This document shows positions 26,397 through 34,976 of a DNA stretch of 64,000 nucleotides, piece after piece (the stretch's first letter is position 1; each line of letters starts with the position of its first letter). Source of the stretch: Flagellimonas pelagia (GTDB lineage: Bacteria; Bacteroidota; Bacteroidia; Flavobacteriales; Flavobacteriaceae). Position numbers and translations under genes: made by a program. The DNA is taken from assembly GCF_003584135.1 (NCBI RefSeq), contig NZ_QXFI01000036.1, positions 518,350 to 582,349 on the forward strand. The letters are read 5' to 3'. The notes beneath the pieces were generated by a model, which did no database searches, was not told where the DNA came from, and was given only the letters and a program-made list of their open reading frames with translations.

Positions 26397-27068
26397 CTAT
26401 TTTTTCATCTTTATAACAATTACACCATTGGCGCCGCGGGCCCCATATAATGAGGCATTTTCATCACGAATCACCTCAACGGAAGCCACATTTCGGGGCA
26501 AGATATACTCTATGGAGCTTACCACTGTGCCGTCTACGATCAATAACGGCTCCTGCCCACTGTTAACTGAGTTTAGTGCATTGCCCCTTAATCGTATTTT
26601 GGTCCCGTTCACTTGGGCACCCGGAACTTCTGTAGCAATCAACTGATACATATCCAAGTATTTACTATAATCCTTCGGCTCTCTTTTGCTCCGTACTTTT
26701 CCTTTCGTATCGTATCCAAGTTCCGATAATTTATCTTCGGTGACTAAAGGGCCACCTTCAGGAAAAACAATCTGTATTTCTTCGCTTCCATCCAAATCAA
26801 CGGATTGGATTCCATAAATCGGGGAAAATGCCATGATGACCTTGTTTTCATTGTTCAAGTCAATTTCGAAATGCCCCTTTTTATCGGTTCTAACCCTGGT
26901 ATTGACCGAGTCCAAATAGATGATGGCTTTTTTGACGGGGTTATGCCCGGGGTCCAATACGGTACCACTTACCCTAACCGATTTGGATTCAACAGTTTGA
27001 GCTATAAGTGTACCTACGAACATAAAATAGAGAGTGATAAAATATAATCTTGGCTGTTTTGTTTTCAT
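26397..27068 (-). CDS. Barrel-less TonB-plug protein (truncated SusC-like)
   Basis: 223 residues. Signal peptide ending TLIAQ, a carboxypeptidase-regulatory-like domain (about 30-105) and a TonB plug domain (about 130-220) that ends with the SusC-type YGARGANGVIVIKMKK and then stops. The beta-barrel is absent. The ending is clean and the reading frame full, so it appears to be a designed short protein and not a decayed SusC. Role unknown; it may interact with a TonB or a receptor partner. Confidence 0.78.
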   Translation of the reverse strand: MKTKQPRLYFITLYFMFVGTLIAQTVESKSVRVSGTVLDPGHNPVKKAIIYLDSVNTRVRTDKKGHFEIDLNNENKVIMAFSPIYGIQSVDLDGSEEIQIVFPEGGPLVTEDKLSELGYDTKGKVRSKREPKDYSKYLDMYQLIATEVPGAQVNGTKIRLRGNALNSVNSGQEPLLIVDGTVVSSIEYILPRNVASVEVIRDENASLYGARGANGVIVIKMKK

Positions 27069-27218
27069 TTCCGATGACTCTTTAAAGGTTCTACATGGTC
27101 AAATTAATTTTCTTATTTAAAAAATAAGGCTTGTACCACATACTTTATTGGATGTAATGTAATTTAATTGATTTTGATCAAGATTGATTTTTCACGTCAA
27201 TATTTCTCTTACAAGTCT

Positions 27219-29669
27219 TTATAAACTAACTTCAAAAGTTCTTGACTCATTTACGATTTGCCCATTTTCAGTAATTCCCTTTATTTCAATAACATATTTT
27301 CCAATTTGGTTTCCACTGAAAAACTCCATGGAATAAATACCCGATGCGTCCATTTCGATTTTGGGGTCCCAATAAAGTGTGCCCTCATTTTTACCATTTA
27401 ACCCAAGAGTGGCCGGTTTAAAATCAGTATTTTCATCAAATCCCTGAATTTCCAGCTTTACCATACCAGTATCAGAAGGCCCATAATCTGAACTTAAAAG
27501 TGTTCTATTGGTATATACCGCTATTACGCCGGAAGCTGCCCTACTCCCATATAAAGTAGCCGAGGCAAAACGGAGCACGTCGATGAACAACACCTCACTT
27601 GCCCGCAATGTATTGAGAAGACCTTTTGCGGGCACCCCATCCACCAAGACCAAAGGTCCTGTCCCATTTTTTATACTGCCGGGACTTCCACCCAACAAAC
27701 TAATACTTTGATTTGGATAATCCCCTGATATACGGAAGCCTTTGCGAGCCAATAAATCTATGGCACTCATCCCATACCAACCCGGTATGGAATCCCTGAA
27801 AACCCGAACATCCGGATGGCTATATGGAACGGAGGAATTGATTTCCTCCATTATGATTTGGTCTATTGTCTTTCTTTTTTCTTTGACCACCACTTCATTT
27901 AAATACGTCATACCCGGTTGGTAATCCTCGGATTTGATATGGTCATAGTCCGAATTGTAATCTTTTGAGGTATGATGAGTAGCGATCAGATACGGGTTTT
28001 CTGTATTATGAGGCATGTTTTTGGTGATTTTTGGCCATGTCGGATCTACGATGATCGAATCCTTGGGGAAATCATTCTTGTTTTTTAATTGAAGTATTGC
28101 CGTGGCCTTGCCATTAAAGACATAGGGGCCAAAACTAAAATGACCGTTCTTGTCCACAACTTGGGTCTCACCATAGGCATTTTCCAAAATACTGAGCGAA
28201 ACGATCCTTTCGCTCATTTTTTCATTGTTTGCCGAGCAAGTCACTTTTCCACTGATCATGATGCCTTTTTCCGGATTGGATGTGCCGACAGATCTATTAT
28301 TGTCCTCCAGGTCGTTCAATATAAACCCTTCCCTCTCTTTGGTCAACATGAAGGCATCCATAATAGGTTTCGATAATTCAAAACCTATACGATCTATCGT
28401 CAGATTGTTGATTGTGCCAATAAAGTCCGATTCCAATAAAAACCAGTCCTTCATTCCAGAATGGTGTATCTGGTTCTCCAATGGTGTAATGCTTACCGAG
28501 AAATCCCCTTTTATCGGTGTTCCCATGGAGTCTTTGATCGATATCGATAAATTGGTCCTTTCATTTTTGAAAGGTTTGTCGGGAGAAATGTTGATGGATA
28601 ATCTAGGCTCCTTGGTTTTATTATCAACGAAGATGGTTCTTTGGCAAATGGGTTCCCCTTTTTTGTTGTCTAGGGTGAATCGTGCCATCCCATTGGGAAA
28701 GTCTTTGGTAGGTATTTTCAGGGCGTAGAAACTTTCTTGACCGGAATCCACTTTATGTTCGATGATTTTTCCACCTCTCATATACCCCTTTACAACCGTA
28801 CCATCAAGTCCATTCTTCTCGGTACTTTCCATCTGCACAATGATGTTTTCATCACGGTTTTTGACGCTCAAGGAATACCCTTTGGTTGAAACCGGAGGCA
28901 GGAAATATTTTCTTTGGGCATCATCATGGATCATGGCATAATATGAGGTGTTGGTCTTAGGTTTAAAATAAACCAGGGCCAGTCCTTCATCACTTTTGAA
29001 ATGTGCGACTGTTTTTCTGTTAGAATCGAGTATTGCCCCTTCCAAATCAAGTGGATTTCCGTCCGCATCGGTGATTTTCAAGGCCAGGGTTGTTGAGAGT
29101 CCAGCCACCAAGGTTCCTCCTTCCGGGAAGAAATGGATTTGGATAGTTCTGTCCTCTTGGTACATTGAAAGGTTTTTGGTCTTAACTGAGTTGTGTACAA
29201 GATCATCACTGAACTCCTTTAGAGAGGTATGATCCTGAAATACGGGCAGTACATTCTGAAAATAGGGAACAGCATCATTCAGCATGAATTTGGTGTAGGC
29301 CCTTAATCCATAAGAACCATTTTGGATTTTTTTGGGCAAAGGAATTGCGCTGTAACCGCTGATATCTTCAACATATAACCTGCGTTTATCTACAATGCTG
29401 TCCCGGGAATCCAAAAGCTCAACATAGACCACTCTACTTTTTGGACTTTTTTTATGGGTAAGGCCATCAAGTAGGTAGGCCTTGAACCAAATGGTGTCCC
29501 CGGCCATGTACATATCCTTGTCCGTATGCAAATAGGTTTTTTCCGGAGAATAGAAGTTTATATTATCGGTTAGGGGGATTTCTGTTGTATTTCCATCTTG
29601 CCCATGGCTATTGAAAGAAATCAAGCTTATAACAAGTATTACTAGTATTGGAATCGTTTTTCGTTTCAT
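27219..29669 (-). CDS. MG2-like and TonB-plug domain secreted protein
   Basis: 816 residues. Signal peptide (ending NSHGQ), an alpha-2-macroglobulin MG2-like region (about 35-140, with TDKDMYMAGDTIWFKAYLLDG) and Ig-like repeats, then a plug domain (about 600-720) ending TLYGSRAASGVIAVYTNR, and a C-terminal beta domain (to residue 816). No barrel follows the plug. This architecture recurs in Bacteroidota but its function is not known to me. It is the first gene of the same-strand block leading to the peptide and transporter genes. A box reading TAGATTTG on the minus strand at 29825-29832 could be its -7 element. Confidence 0.78.
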   Translation of the reverse strand: MKRKTIPILVILVISLISFNSHGQDGNTTEIPLTDNINFYSPEKTYLHTDKDMYMAGDTIWFKAYLLDGLTHKKSPKSRVVYVELLDSRDSIVDKRRLYVEDISGYSAIPLPKKIQNGSYGLRAYTKFMLNDAVPYFQNVLPVFQDHTSLKEFSDDLVHNSVKTKNLSMYQEDRTIQIHFFPEGGTLVAGLSTTLALKITDADGNPLDLEGAILDSNRKTVAHFKSDEGLALVYFKPKTNTSYYAMIHDDAQRKYFLPPVSTKGYSLSVKNRDENIIVQMESTEKNGLDGTVVKGYMRGGKIIEHKVDSGQESFYALKIPTKDFPNGMARFTLDNKKGEPICQRTIFVDNKTKEPRLSINISPDKPFKNERTNLSISIKDSMGTPIKGDFSVSITPLENQIHHSGMKDWFLLESDFIGTINNLTIDRIGFELSKPIMDAFMLTKEREGFILNDLEDNNRSVGTSNPEKGIMISGKVTCSANNEKMSERIVSLSILENAYGETQVVDKNGHFSFGPYVFNGKATAILQLKNKNDFPKDSIIVDPTWPKITKNMPHNTENPYLIATHHTSKDYNSDYDHIKSEDYQPGMTYLNEVVVKEKRKTIDQIIMEEINSSVPYSHPDVRVFRDSIPGWYGMSAIDLLARKGFRISGDYPNQSISLLGGSPGSIKNGTGPLVLVDGVPAKGLLNTLRASEVLFIDVLRFASATLYGSRAASGVIAVYTNRTLLSSDYGPSDTGMVKLEIQGFDENTDFKPATLGLNGKNEGTLYWDPKIEMDASGIYSMEFFSGNQIGKYVIEIKGITENGQIVNESRTFEVSL

Positions 29670-30043
29670 ATGATTTTTAAACTAAAACCTTTTAATCCAA
29701 TTATTTACAATATAATCACTCTTTGGAAATAGAACCCAGTTGATGCTCAGAAACGCCATCAAAAGAGTTGTTCAGGACAACATCCAAATAAAACGTGCTG
29801 GAACTCTTGATTTTATGAAATCAGCAAATCTACCCCAGTAAAGCCCCTAATTATGAACAAGATACGTCTTTTAAGCCAACAATTGAATAATCGGCAATGA
29901 AATAGATTGTTCTAAGAGCTAACAATCACAAGTTTTAACCGCAAGTAGTGTAATGATATCAAACCAATATTTCTGAACGAAGCGTTATCAAAAATCAACT
30001 TACACTTCCTAAACACTTTATCGCCCATCCTGTTTTAAGAAAT
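29670..30043. other. Non-coding gap upstream of the peptide locus
   Basis: AT-rich, no ORF with coding character on either strand, no tRNA. It holds the presumed promoter of the 816-residue plug protein: a TAGATTTG -7 candidate on the minus strand at 29825-29832, about 156 bases before its ATG, with no good -33 partner. Confidence 0.4.
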
Positions 30044-30073
30044 AAAAAAACCAAGCATGTGCTTGGTTTTTTG
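30044..30073. terminator. Bidirectional Rho-independent terminator
   Basis: Hairpin CCAAGCA TG TGCTTGG (30051-30066) flanked by an A7 run on the left and a T6 run on the right, so it works in both directions. It is about 40 bases after the 18-codon ORF and 290 bases after the KDG-kinase stop, and separates the peptide locus from the sugar-acid locus. Confidence 0.8.
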
Positions 30074-30114
30074 GATTGAAATTACAATCATTTGTAATAC
30101 AGTAATTTACATTG

Positions 30115-30171
30115 TTATTTTAACCAATAGAGCTCCTCATCGGTCTCTCTTTTACGCTCGTTTTCGCTCAT
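30115..30171 (-). CDS. Possible 18-residue charged micro-ORF
   Basis: ATG at 30171 to TAA at 30115, encoding MSENERKRETDEELYWLK. It is highly charged with a C-terminal aromatic patch, ends 41 bases before a strong terminator, and begins 192 bases after the KDG-kinase stop. It may be a micropeptide, the end of a small RNA, or chance. Nothing proves translation. Confidence 0.25.
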   Translation of the reverse strand: MSENERKRETDEELYWLK

Positions 30172-30362
30172 TTTCGTTTTTGTTCTTTAAAAAATAACAA
30201 ATGATCATATTTGAGGTTTGGACTGCAAAAAGAAGGCGCAGTATACCAATTTGGTTGGACCAAAGTATTGTACTCTAAACACCCTATCCAATGTAGTCGT
30301 TTTTATTTTCAATCATCACAATTGTCTTTATGGCTCCTGAATAATCCTTGAAGACTGCTTCT

Positions 30363-31403
30363 TTATCGAGATACCCTTCCAGAAGCATCCCCGCCCATTA
30401 ATTTTTCTACTTCAGATACGGTCACAAGGTTGGCATCACCTAAAATTGTATGCTTCAAACAAGAAGCTGCAACCGCAAAATCAAGGGCTTTTTGATCATT
30501 ATCCGGCCACGTTTTGAGCCCATAGATCAATCCCCCCATAAAACTGTCTCCACCACCGACCCTATCAACAATGTGGGTTATTTGGTATGTATCCGATTTG
30601 AACATGGTTTTCCCGTCGTACATTACTCCTGCCCATGTGTTATGGGAAGCACTAATAGATCCTCTAAGGGTAGTAATTACTTTTTTCGCGTTCGGGAATT
30701 TCTTCATCATTTGTTGGCAAACCGAAAGAAAAGCCTCTGCGGTCACATCATGTCCTGATTTGTGCACATCCAAACCTTCTGGGTGAATACCAAAATGTTT
30801 TTGCGCATCTTCTTCATTGCCTAAAATAATATCGCAATGAGAGACAAGTTGGGGCATGATTTCCTGAGGCTCCTTACCATATTTCCAAAGCTTGGCCCTA
30901 TAGTTCAAGTCGGTTGAAATCGTGAGTCCCATCTTATCAGCAATCTCAACGGCCTCTAAACAGGCATCTGCCGCCCCTTGTGAAATGGCAGGGGTTATCC
31001 CTGTCCAATGAAACCAATCGGCACCATCAAACACACTCTCCCAATCGACCATTCCCGGTTGTATCTCGGACATGGCAGAATGTGCCCTATCATAAACAAC
31101 CTTACTCCCTCGGCTCACTGCCCCAGTTTCCAAAAAATAAATTCCGAGCCGATCGCCCCCAAAGACCACATGTTCGGTCCCTACGTTGCGCTTGCGCATT
31201 TCCATCAGGGCACATTCCCCAATATCATTCTTGGGCAAACGAGTCACAAAATCCACCGGAATCCCATAATTGGCCAAGGATACCGCAACATTGGATTCAC
31301 CGCCTCCATAAACCACTTCAAAACTGTTTGCTTGGGAAAAGCGTTTAAACCCTTCTGGGGCCAGACGCAACATTATCTCACCAAAGGTGACTACTTTTTT
31401 CAT
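30363..31403 (-). CDS. kdgK: 2-dehydro-3-deoxygluconokinase-like PfkB sugar kinase
   Basis: 346 residues of the ribokinase/PfkB fold: an N-terminal substrate motif YGGGESNVAVSLANYG, and the C-terminal ATP/catalytic motif DRVGGGDSFMGG with the base Asp. The motif pattern and the KDPG-aldolase gene nearby point to phosphorylation of 2-keto-3-deoxygluconate (or the galacto form) to the 6-phosphate. It lies after a hairpin that ends the aldolase-transporter transcript, so its expression is partly separate. Confidence 0.85.
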   Translation of the reverse strand: MKKVVTFGEIMLRLAPEGFKRFSQANSFEVVYGGGESNVAVSLANYGIPVDFVTRLPKNDIGECALMEMRKRNVGTEHVVFGGDRLGIYFLETGAVSRGSKVVYDRAHSAMSEIQPGMVDWESVFDGADWFHWTGITPAISQGAADACLEAVEIADKMGLTISTDLNYRAKLWKYGKEPQEIMPQLVSHCDIILGNEEDAQKHFGIHPEGLDVHKSGHDVTAEAFLSVCQQMMKKFPNAKKVITTLRGSISASHNTWAGVMYDGKTMFKSDTYQITHIVDRVGGGDSFMGGLIYGLKTWPDNDQKALDFAVAASCLKHTILGDANLVTVSEVEKLMGGDASGRVSR

Positions 31404-31439
31404 TTTTAGTAAAGGTTATATATGATTGATCTAATTTTA

Positions 31440-31486
31440 AAAAAGGGGAAAAGGGCACGCTACGCTACTATTTACGTGCCCTTTTA
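31440..31486 (-). terminator. Hairpin terminator between transporter and KDG-kinase genes
   Basis: An 11-bp perfect stem, AAAAGGGCACG / CGTGCCCTTTT (31449-31459 with 31475-31485), loop of 15 bases, followed on the minus strand by further T-rich sequence at 31440-31448. It would terminate or weaken the aldolase-transporter transcript before the kinase. Confidence 0.7.
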
Positions 31487-31504
31487 AAAACTAACAAACT
31501 ATTC

Positions 31505-32635
31505 TTATTCAATATTTTCCGTTATTTCCACATCTCTTTCACCTGAAGAGGCTATTGGTTTTTTGTGCCAATAAGAGGCGAGTATGGAACCCGTTATATT
31601 CATTAAGGGTCCAAAAACTGCCGGGGCCAAGCCCATTGTCGCTATTTTTCCAAGTGAATTGGCAATACCCGATGCCAGTCCCCCATTCTGCATGCCTACC
31701 TCAATAGCTATGGTCCTTGCATCTCTTTCCGGCATTCGTACCAAGCGGGCAAAGCCATAGCCAAGGAAGTACCCAAAAAGATTGTGAATCAGCACCAAAA
31801 CGATCAAAACACCTCCAATATCCAAGAGACTGTCCCTGCCCGCTGCGGTTATCACCACAATGATCAAACCAATACCTGCCATGGAAACCAAAGGCATTGC
31901 CTTGTCCAGCCATTGGGTTTTCTTTCCCAACAATTTGTTGAACAAAAGTCCCAATCCGATTGGAAGAATGATCATTTTCACTATACTCCACATCATACTG
32001 AGCACGTCTATTTCCACAAACTCCCCAGCCAACAATTTCATCAATAATGGAGTGACAAAAGGGGCAAGAAGCGTTGCAATGGATGTAATGGTGATGGACA
32101 ATGCTAAATTGGCATTAGCCAAATAAGCCATTACATTTGAAGCTACCCCACTAGGTGAGCAACCAATAAGAACAATACCTGCAGCTATTTCAGGTGGCAA
32201 GCCACTAAGATTAGCTAAAAGATACCCGATAATGGGCATAATCGCCAATTGGGCCACTACCCCGGCAACTACTCCTTTTGGGGTTTTTACCACTGCCGCA
32301 AAGTCCTTCAAACTCATTGAGGTCCCCATTCCGAACATAATGATCTGGATCAACGGTATGATCAGACCTGTGAGTTTGAATCCCCCGACCTCAATAAAAT
32401 AGTTGGGATAGAACATAGCCAGAGAAACTCCGGCAAAGACCATGGTCGTAAAAATATAGCCCTTAAGCACTTCATATCCGCTAAAAGCAAATGCAAGAAC
32501 CGCAAACATTCCTATCATCAAAGGTCCTATTTCCGACAATCTGCCCGAAATTATCATTATAAGGCAAATCAAAAAAAGGAGTATTGCCATCCCAAATGCC
32601 ACAGTATATTTATCTAGTTTTTTCATGAGCTTCAA
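31505..32635 (-). CDS. BASS-family (bile acid:sodium symporter-like) transporter
   Basis: 376 residues with ten or so hydrophobic helices. It contains the family's crossing-helix motifs (GCSPSGVASNVMAYLANANLALS and EVGMQNGGLASGIA), including the conserved Asn/Gly pair for sodium and substrate binding. Family members move bile acids, keto acids such as pyruvate, pantoate and other organic anions. Lying between KDPG aldolase and KDG kinase genes, it most likely carries a sugar acid or keto-deoxy sugar acid into the cell (inference). Confidence 0.85.
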   Translation of the reverse strand: MKLMKKLDKYTVAFGMAILLFLICLIMIISGRLSEIGPLMIGMFAVLAFAFSGYEVLKGYIFTTMVFAGVSLAMFYPNYFIEVGGFKLTGLIIPLIQIIMFGMGTSMSLKDFAAVVKTPKGVVAGVVAQLAIMPIIGYLLANLSGLPPEIAAGIVLIGCSPSGVASNVMAYLANANLALSITITSIATLLAPFVTPLLMKLLAGEFVEIDVLSMMWSIVKMIILPIGLGLLFNKLLGKKTQWLDKAMPLVSMAGIGLIIVVITAAGRDSLLDIGGVLIVLVLIHNLFGYFLGYGFARLVRMPERDARTIAIEVGMQNGGLASGIANSLGKIATMGLAPAVFGPLMNITGSILASYWHKKPIASSGERDVEITENIE

Positions 32636-32644
32636 TTATCAGTG

Positions 32645-33310
32645 TTATTTAAGGTTTTGGATAATGTCAAGCGTTTCCCTGACGGTGGATGACAAGGCAT
32701 CAAAATTGCCCGTTTCCAATATTTCCTTGGATATCAATTGAGATCCCATGCCCACACAGGTAACACCTGCCTGGAACCAGCTTCTAAGGTTTTCTTCCGT
32801 TGGGGACACACCACCTGTGGGCATTACGCTGGTCCATGGACAGGGTCCCTTGATGGCTTTCACAAAGGAAGGGCCATAAATACCCCCGGGGAATAGCTTT
32901 ACGATCTCGCATCCTAATTCCTCTGCCTTTGCTATTTCGGTCAAAGATCCACAACCTGGAGACCAAAGAACCTTTCTACGATTGCAGACCACCGCAATAT
33001 CCTCCCTCAGTACAGGGGTAACCACAAAGTTGGCCCCTAATTGCATGTACAATGATGCAGCTGCAGCATCGGTAACCGACCCTACGCCCATAATCATTCC
33101 TGGAAGTTCTTTTAAGACATATTGATTGAGTTCCTCAAAAACCATATGGGCAAAATCACCCCTACTCGTAAATTCCAATAACCGTGCACCACCATCGTAA
33201 CATGCTTTCACTACTTTTTTACCCAATTCGGGGTCTTTGTGAAAGAAGAGGGGGACCAAGCCTGTTTGTTGCATGGCCATGGCCACTTCTATCCGTGTAT
33301 ATTTTGCCAT
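32645..33310 (-). CDS. eda: KDPG / 4-hydroxy-2-oxoglutarate aldolase
   Basis: 221 residues, the full length of the class-I aldolase family. It has the base in LLEFTSRGDF (Glu46) and the Schiff-base lysine in VKLFPGG (Lys138), and the MGVGSVTD and SPGCGS phosphate-binding segments. It splits 2-keto-3-deoxy-6-phosphogluconate (or -galactonate) to pyruvate and glyceraldehyde-3-phosphate, the step after KDG kinase. It is the first gene of a small transcript after the upstream terminator, 9 bases before the transporter gene. Confidence 0.93.
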   Translation of the reverse strand: MAKYTRIEVAMAMQQTGLVPLFFHKDPELGKKVVKACYDGGARLLEFTSRGDFAHMVFEELNQYVLKELPGMIMGVGSVTDAAAASLYMQLGANFVVTPVLREDIAVVCNRRKVLWSPGCGSLTEIAKAEELGCEIVKLFPGGIYGPSFVKAIKGPCPWTSVMPTGGVSPTEENLRSWFQAGVTCVGMGSQLISKEILETGNFDALSSTVRETLDIIQNLK

Positions 33311-33374
33311 AAATTTTCATTAATGGTCCCAAGACCATCCATTGATATTTGTAAAGCTGTTCGAATCAATATGA

Positions 33375-33401
33375 AAAAGGGTGCCCAAGGTTTTGGGCAC
33401 T
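33375..33401 (-). terminator. Rho-independent terminator ending the carbohydrate operon
   Basis: Hairpin GTGCCCAA-GGTT-TTGGGCAC (33382-33401), perfect 8-bp stem, followed on the minus strand by C and T5 (33375-33379). It lies between the C40-like gene and the aldolase gene and separates the SusC-to-peptidase-like operon from the aldolase-transporter transcript. Confidence 0.8.
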
Positions 33402-33481
33402 CCTCTTTCTAACTAAACAACCTATCTATTTCACATTTGTTTTAATTGATTGGAAGAATTAGGTGACAATTGAATTCTCCC

Positions 33482-34927
33482 TTATTTTAATTTGATGAAC
33501 GTCATCTTTTGCCTGAGCATGTAATCTGGAATTTCCGCCGTACCGATAACGCTCCTCCGTATTTCATATTCATCCCCATTGACATCCTTATAACCATAGC
33601 CATGGGTGTCAAAAACTATAGGCATACCATTGTAGGTCCCAATGAACAATTGACTGTGCCCACTATTGCTCACTTGAATAGTAACAAACGGTTCGTTGGA
33701 CCCCATGGTTTCCAATTGTGCCTCTTTTCCATCCTCTGGAGATATTGAATCGGGAGAAGCAGTATATAATGAAAGTAAGATGCCGTTGGAGGGCAATTCA
33801 AAACCAAAACAACCGAACAAGTCCGTAAGTATGGTGGCGTGGTTACGTCCGTACCAACCTCCCGTCCAATCATAAATCAAATCCAAAAGTTTGGTAGCCT
33901 GAGTCATGATGTTTTTTCTGGTATAGGGTAAATAACCTATGGAAACGTCCGCATCTTCCTTTATCCAGGCTTCCTGAATATCCAAAGTACCATCCGTTTT
34001 CCTAGTGGGTACAAGTATAATTCTCGGATTCCCTTTCTTGTATGCAACTCGGGTGGACATTCCCATCCAGCCGGAGACCAAATCATTCTTTTCATCGGAA
34101 TAAAAAGGAGCACTCTCCCCTGTAACAACAAGGAAATCTTTCGAATTGGTCAAACTATTGATATGTTTTTCATCTCCAAAGGCAACCTGCTCGGACCTGA
34201 CCCAACCAATACCATCGTCGGTAACGACCAATAGAAATCCCCTTGAAGCGGATTTATGGATTACCTGTACTTTTTGACCCAGAGGCAGCGCATTCAAGTT
34301 CCAAAGGTCCCAACGTGTTTTACCATTGTTTGTCATCCCTATGTTCTCATCGCGTAACGATGGAATAATCCTAAGCAGTGTCCTGGATACCAATATTCCC
34401 GTCATGGGCTTTACTTCTGATGGTAGTTCGGATAATGCCATTTCCGTTCTGAAAGACTCCAGTTCAGCCTGGCCATATTCCACGGCAAGCCTGTTCCCGA
34501 AACTTCCTCTTTCCAAAAAGGCAAGCTGTTTTTCCAAGGCCTCTTTGGTCAATTGGGAAACTTGTTTTCCGGACATAGCCGTCACATTGGGCACATAAGG
34601 CAATAGTCCTGGTCTGCTCCGCATTTCCCTCTCCAATCTTTTGGAAGAGATACTGTCCAAACCTGTCTCCCAGGCTTTCATCCGTTTTCGGTAACCATCG
34701 TTCATTCCTTCTATGCCTTCAAGAGAAAGAATCACCTTGTCAGGGGCATCCATAAGCTTGACCCAATAATCCGCACTTTTCATTTCTGGGAGCGTGCCTT
34801 CCAACACATCGGGAGCTCTCCAGTATAGATTACGGGCATGCTTTGGCTTTTCATCCTGGGCTTGTACCATGCCCGCCATGAATACCATCATGATCACAAA
34901 AAAACTCTTTTGTGCGGTTAATCTCAT
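33482..34927 (-). CDS. SH3 and NlpC/P60 (C40)-like secreted protein with altered active site
   Basis: 481 residues from the ATG at 34927, which has a rare GGAGG five bases upstream; earlier ATGs would extend the product past the signal peptide (MRLTAQKSFFVIM...VQAQ). It has SH3-type domains in the middle (about 215-330) and a C40-like domain (about 340-470). In the segment YGRNHATILTDLFG the family's catalytic Cys (as in RDCSAML) is His363, while the catalytic His (SGHSQLF) is kept; a Cys at about 373 is elsewhere. It is therefore probably not a normal peptidase and may bind wall peptides. It closes the carbohydrate operon. Confidence 0.8.
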   Translation of the reverse strand: MRLTAQKSFFVIMMVFMAGMVQAQDEKPKHARNLYWRAPDVLEGTLPEMKSADYWVKLMDAPDKVILSLEGIEGMNDGYRKRMKAWETGLDSISSKRLEREMRSRPGLLPYVPNVTAMSGKQVSQLTKEALEKQLAFLERGSFGNRLAVEYGQAELESFRTEMALSELPSEVKPMTGILVSRTLLRIIPSLRDENIGMTNNGKTRWDLWNLNALPLGQKVQVIHKSASRGFLLVVTDDGIGWVRSEQVAFGDEKHINSLTNSKDFLVVTGESAPFYSDEKNDLVSGWMGMSTRVAYKKGNPRIILVPTRKTDGTLDIQEAWIKEDADVSIGYLPYTRKNIMTQATKLLDLIYDWTGGWYGRNHATILTDLFGCFGFELPSNGILLSLYTASPDSISPEDGKEAQLETMGSNEPFVTIQVSNSGHSQLFIGTYNGMPIVFDTHGYGYKDVNGDEYEIRRSVIGTAEIPDYMLRQKMTFIKLK

Positions 34928-34976
34928 GATACCTCCATATGTGGATTTTTTCATCATCATTCCCATGTTCATCAAA

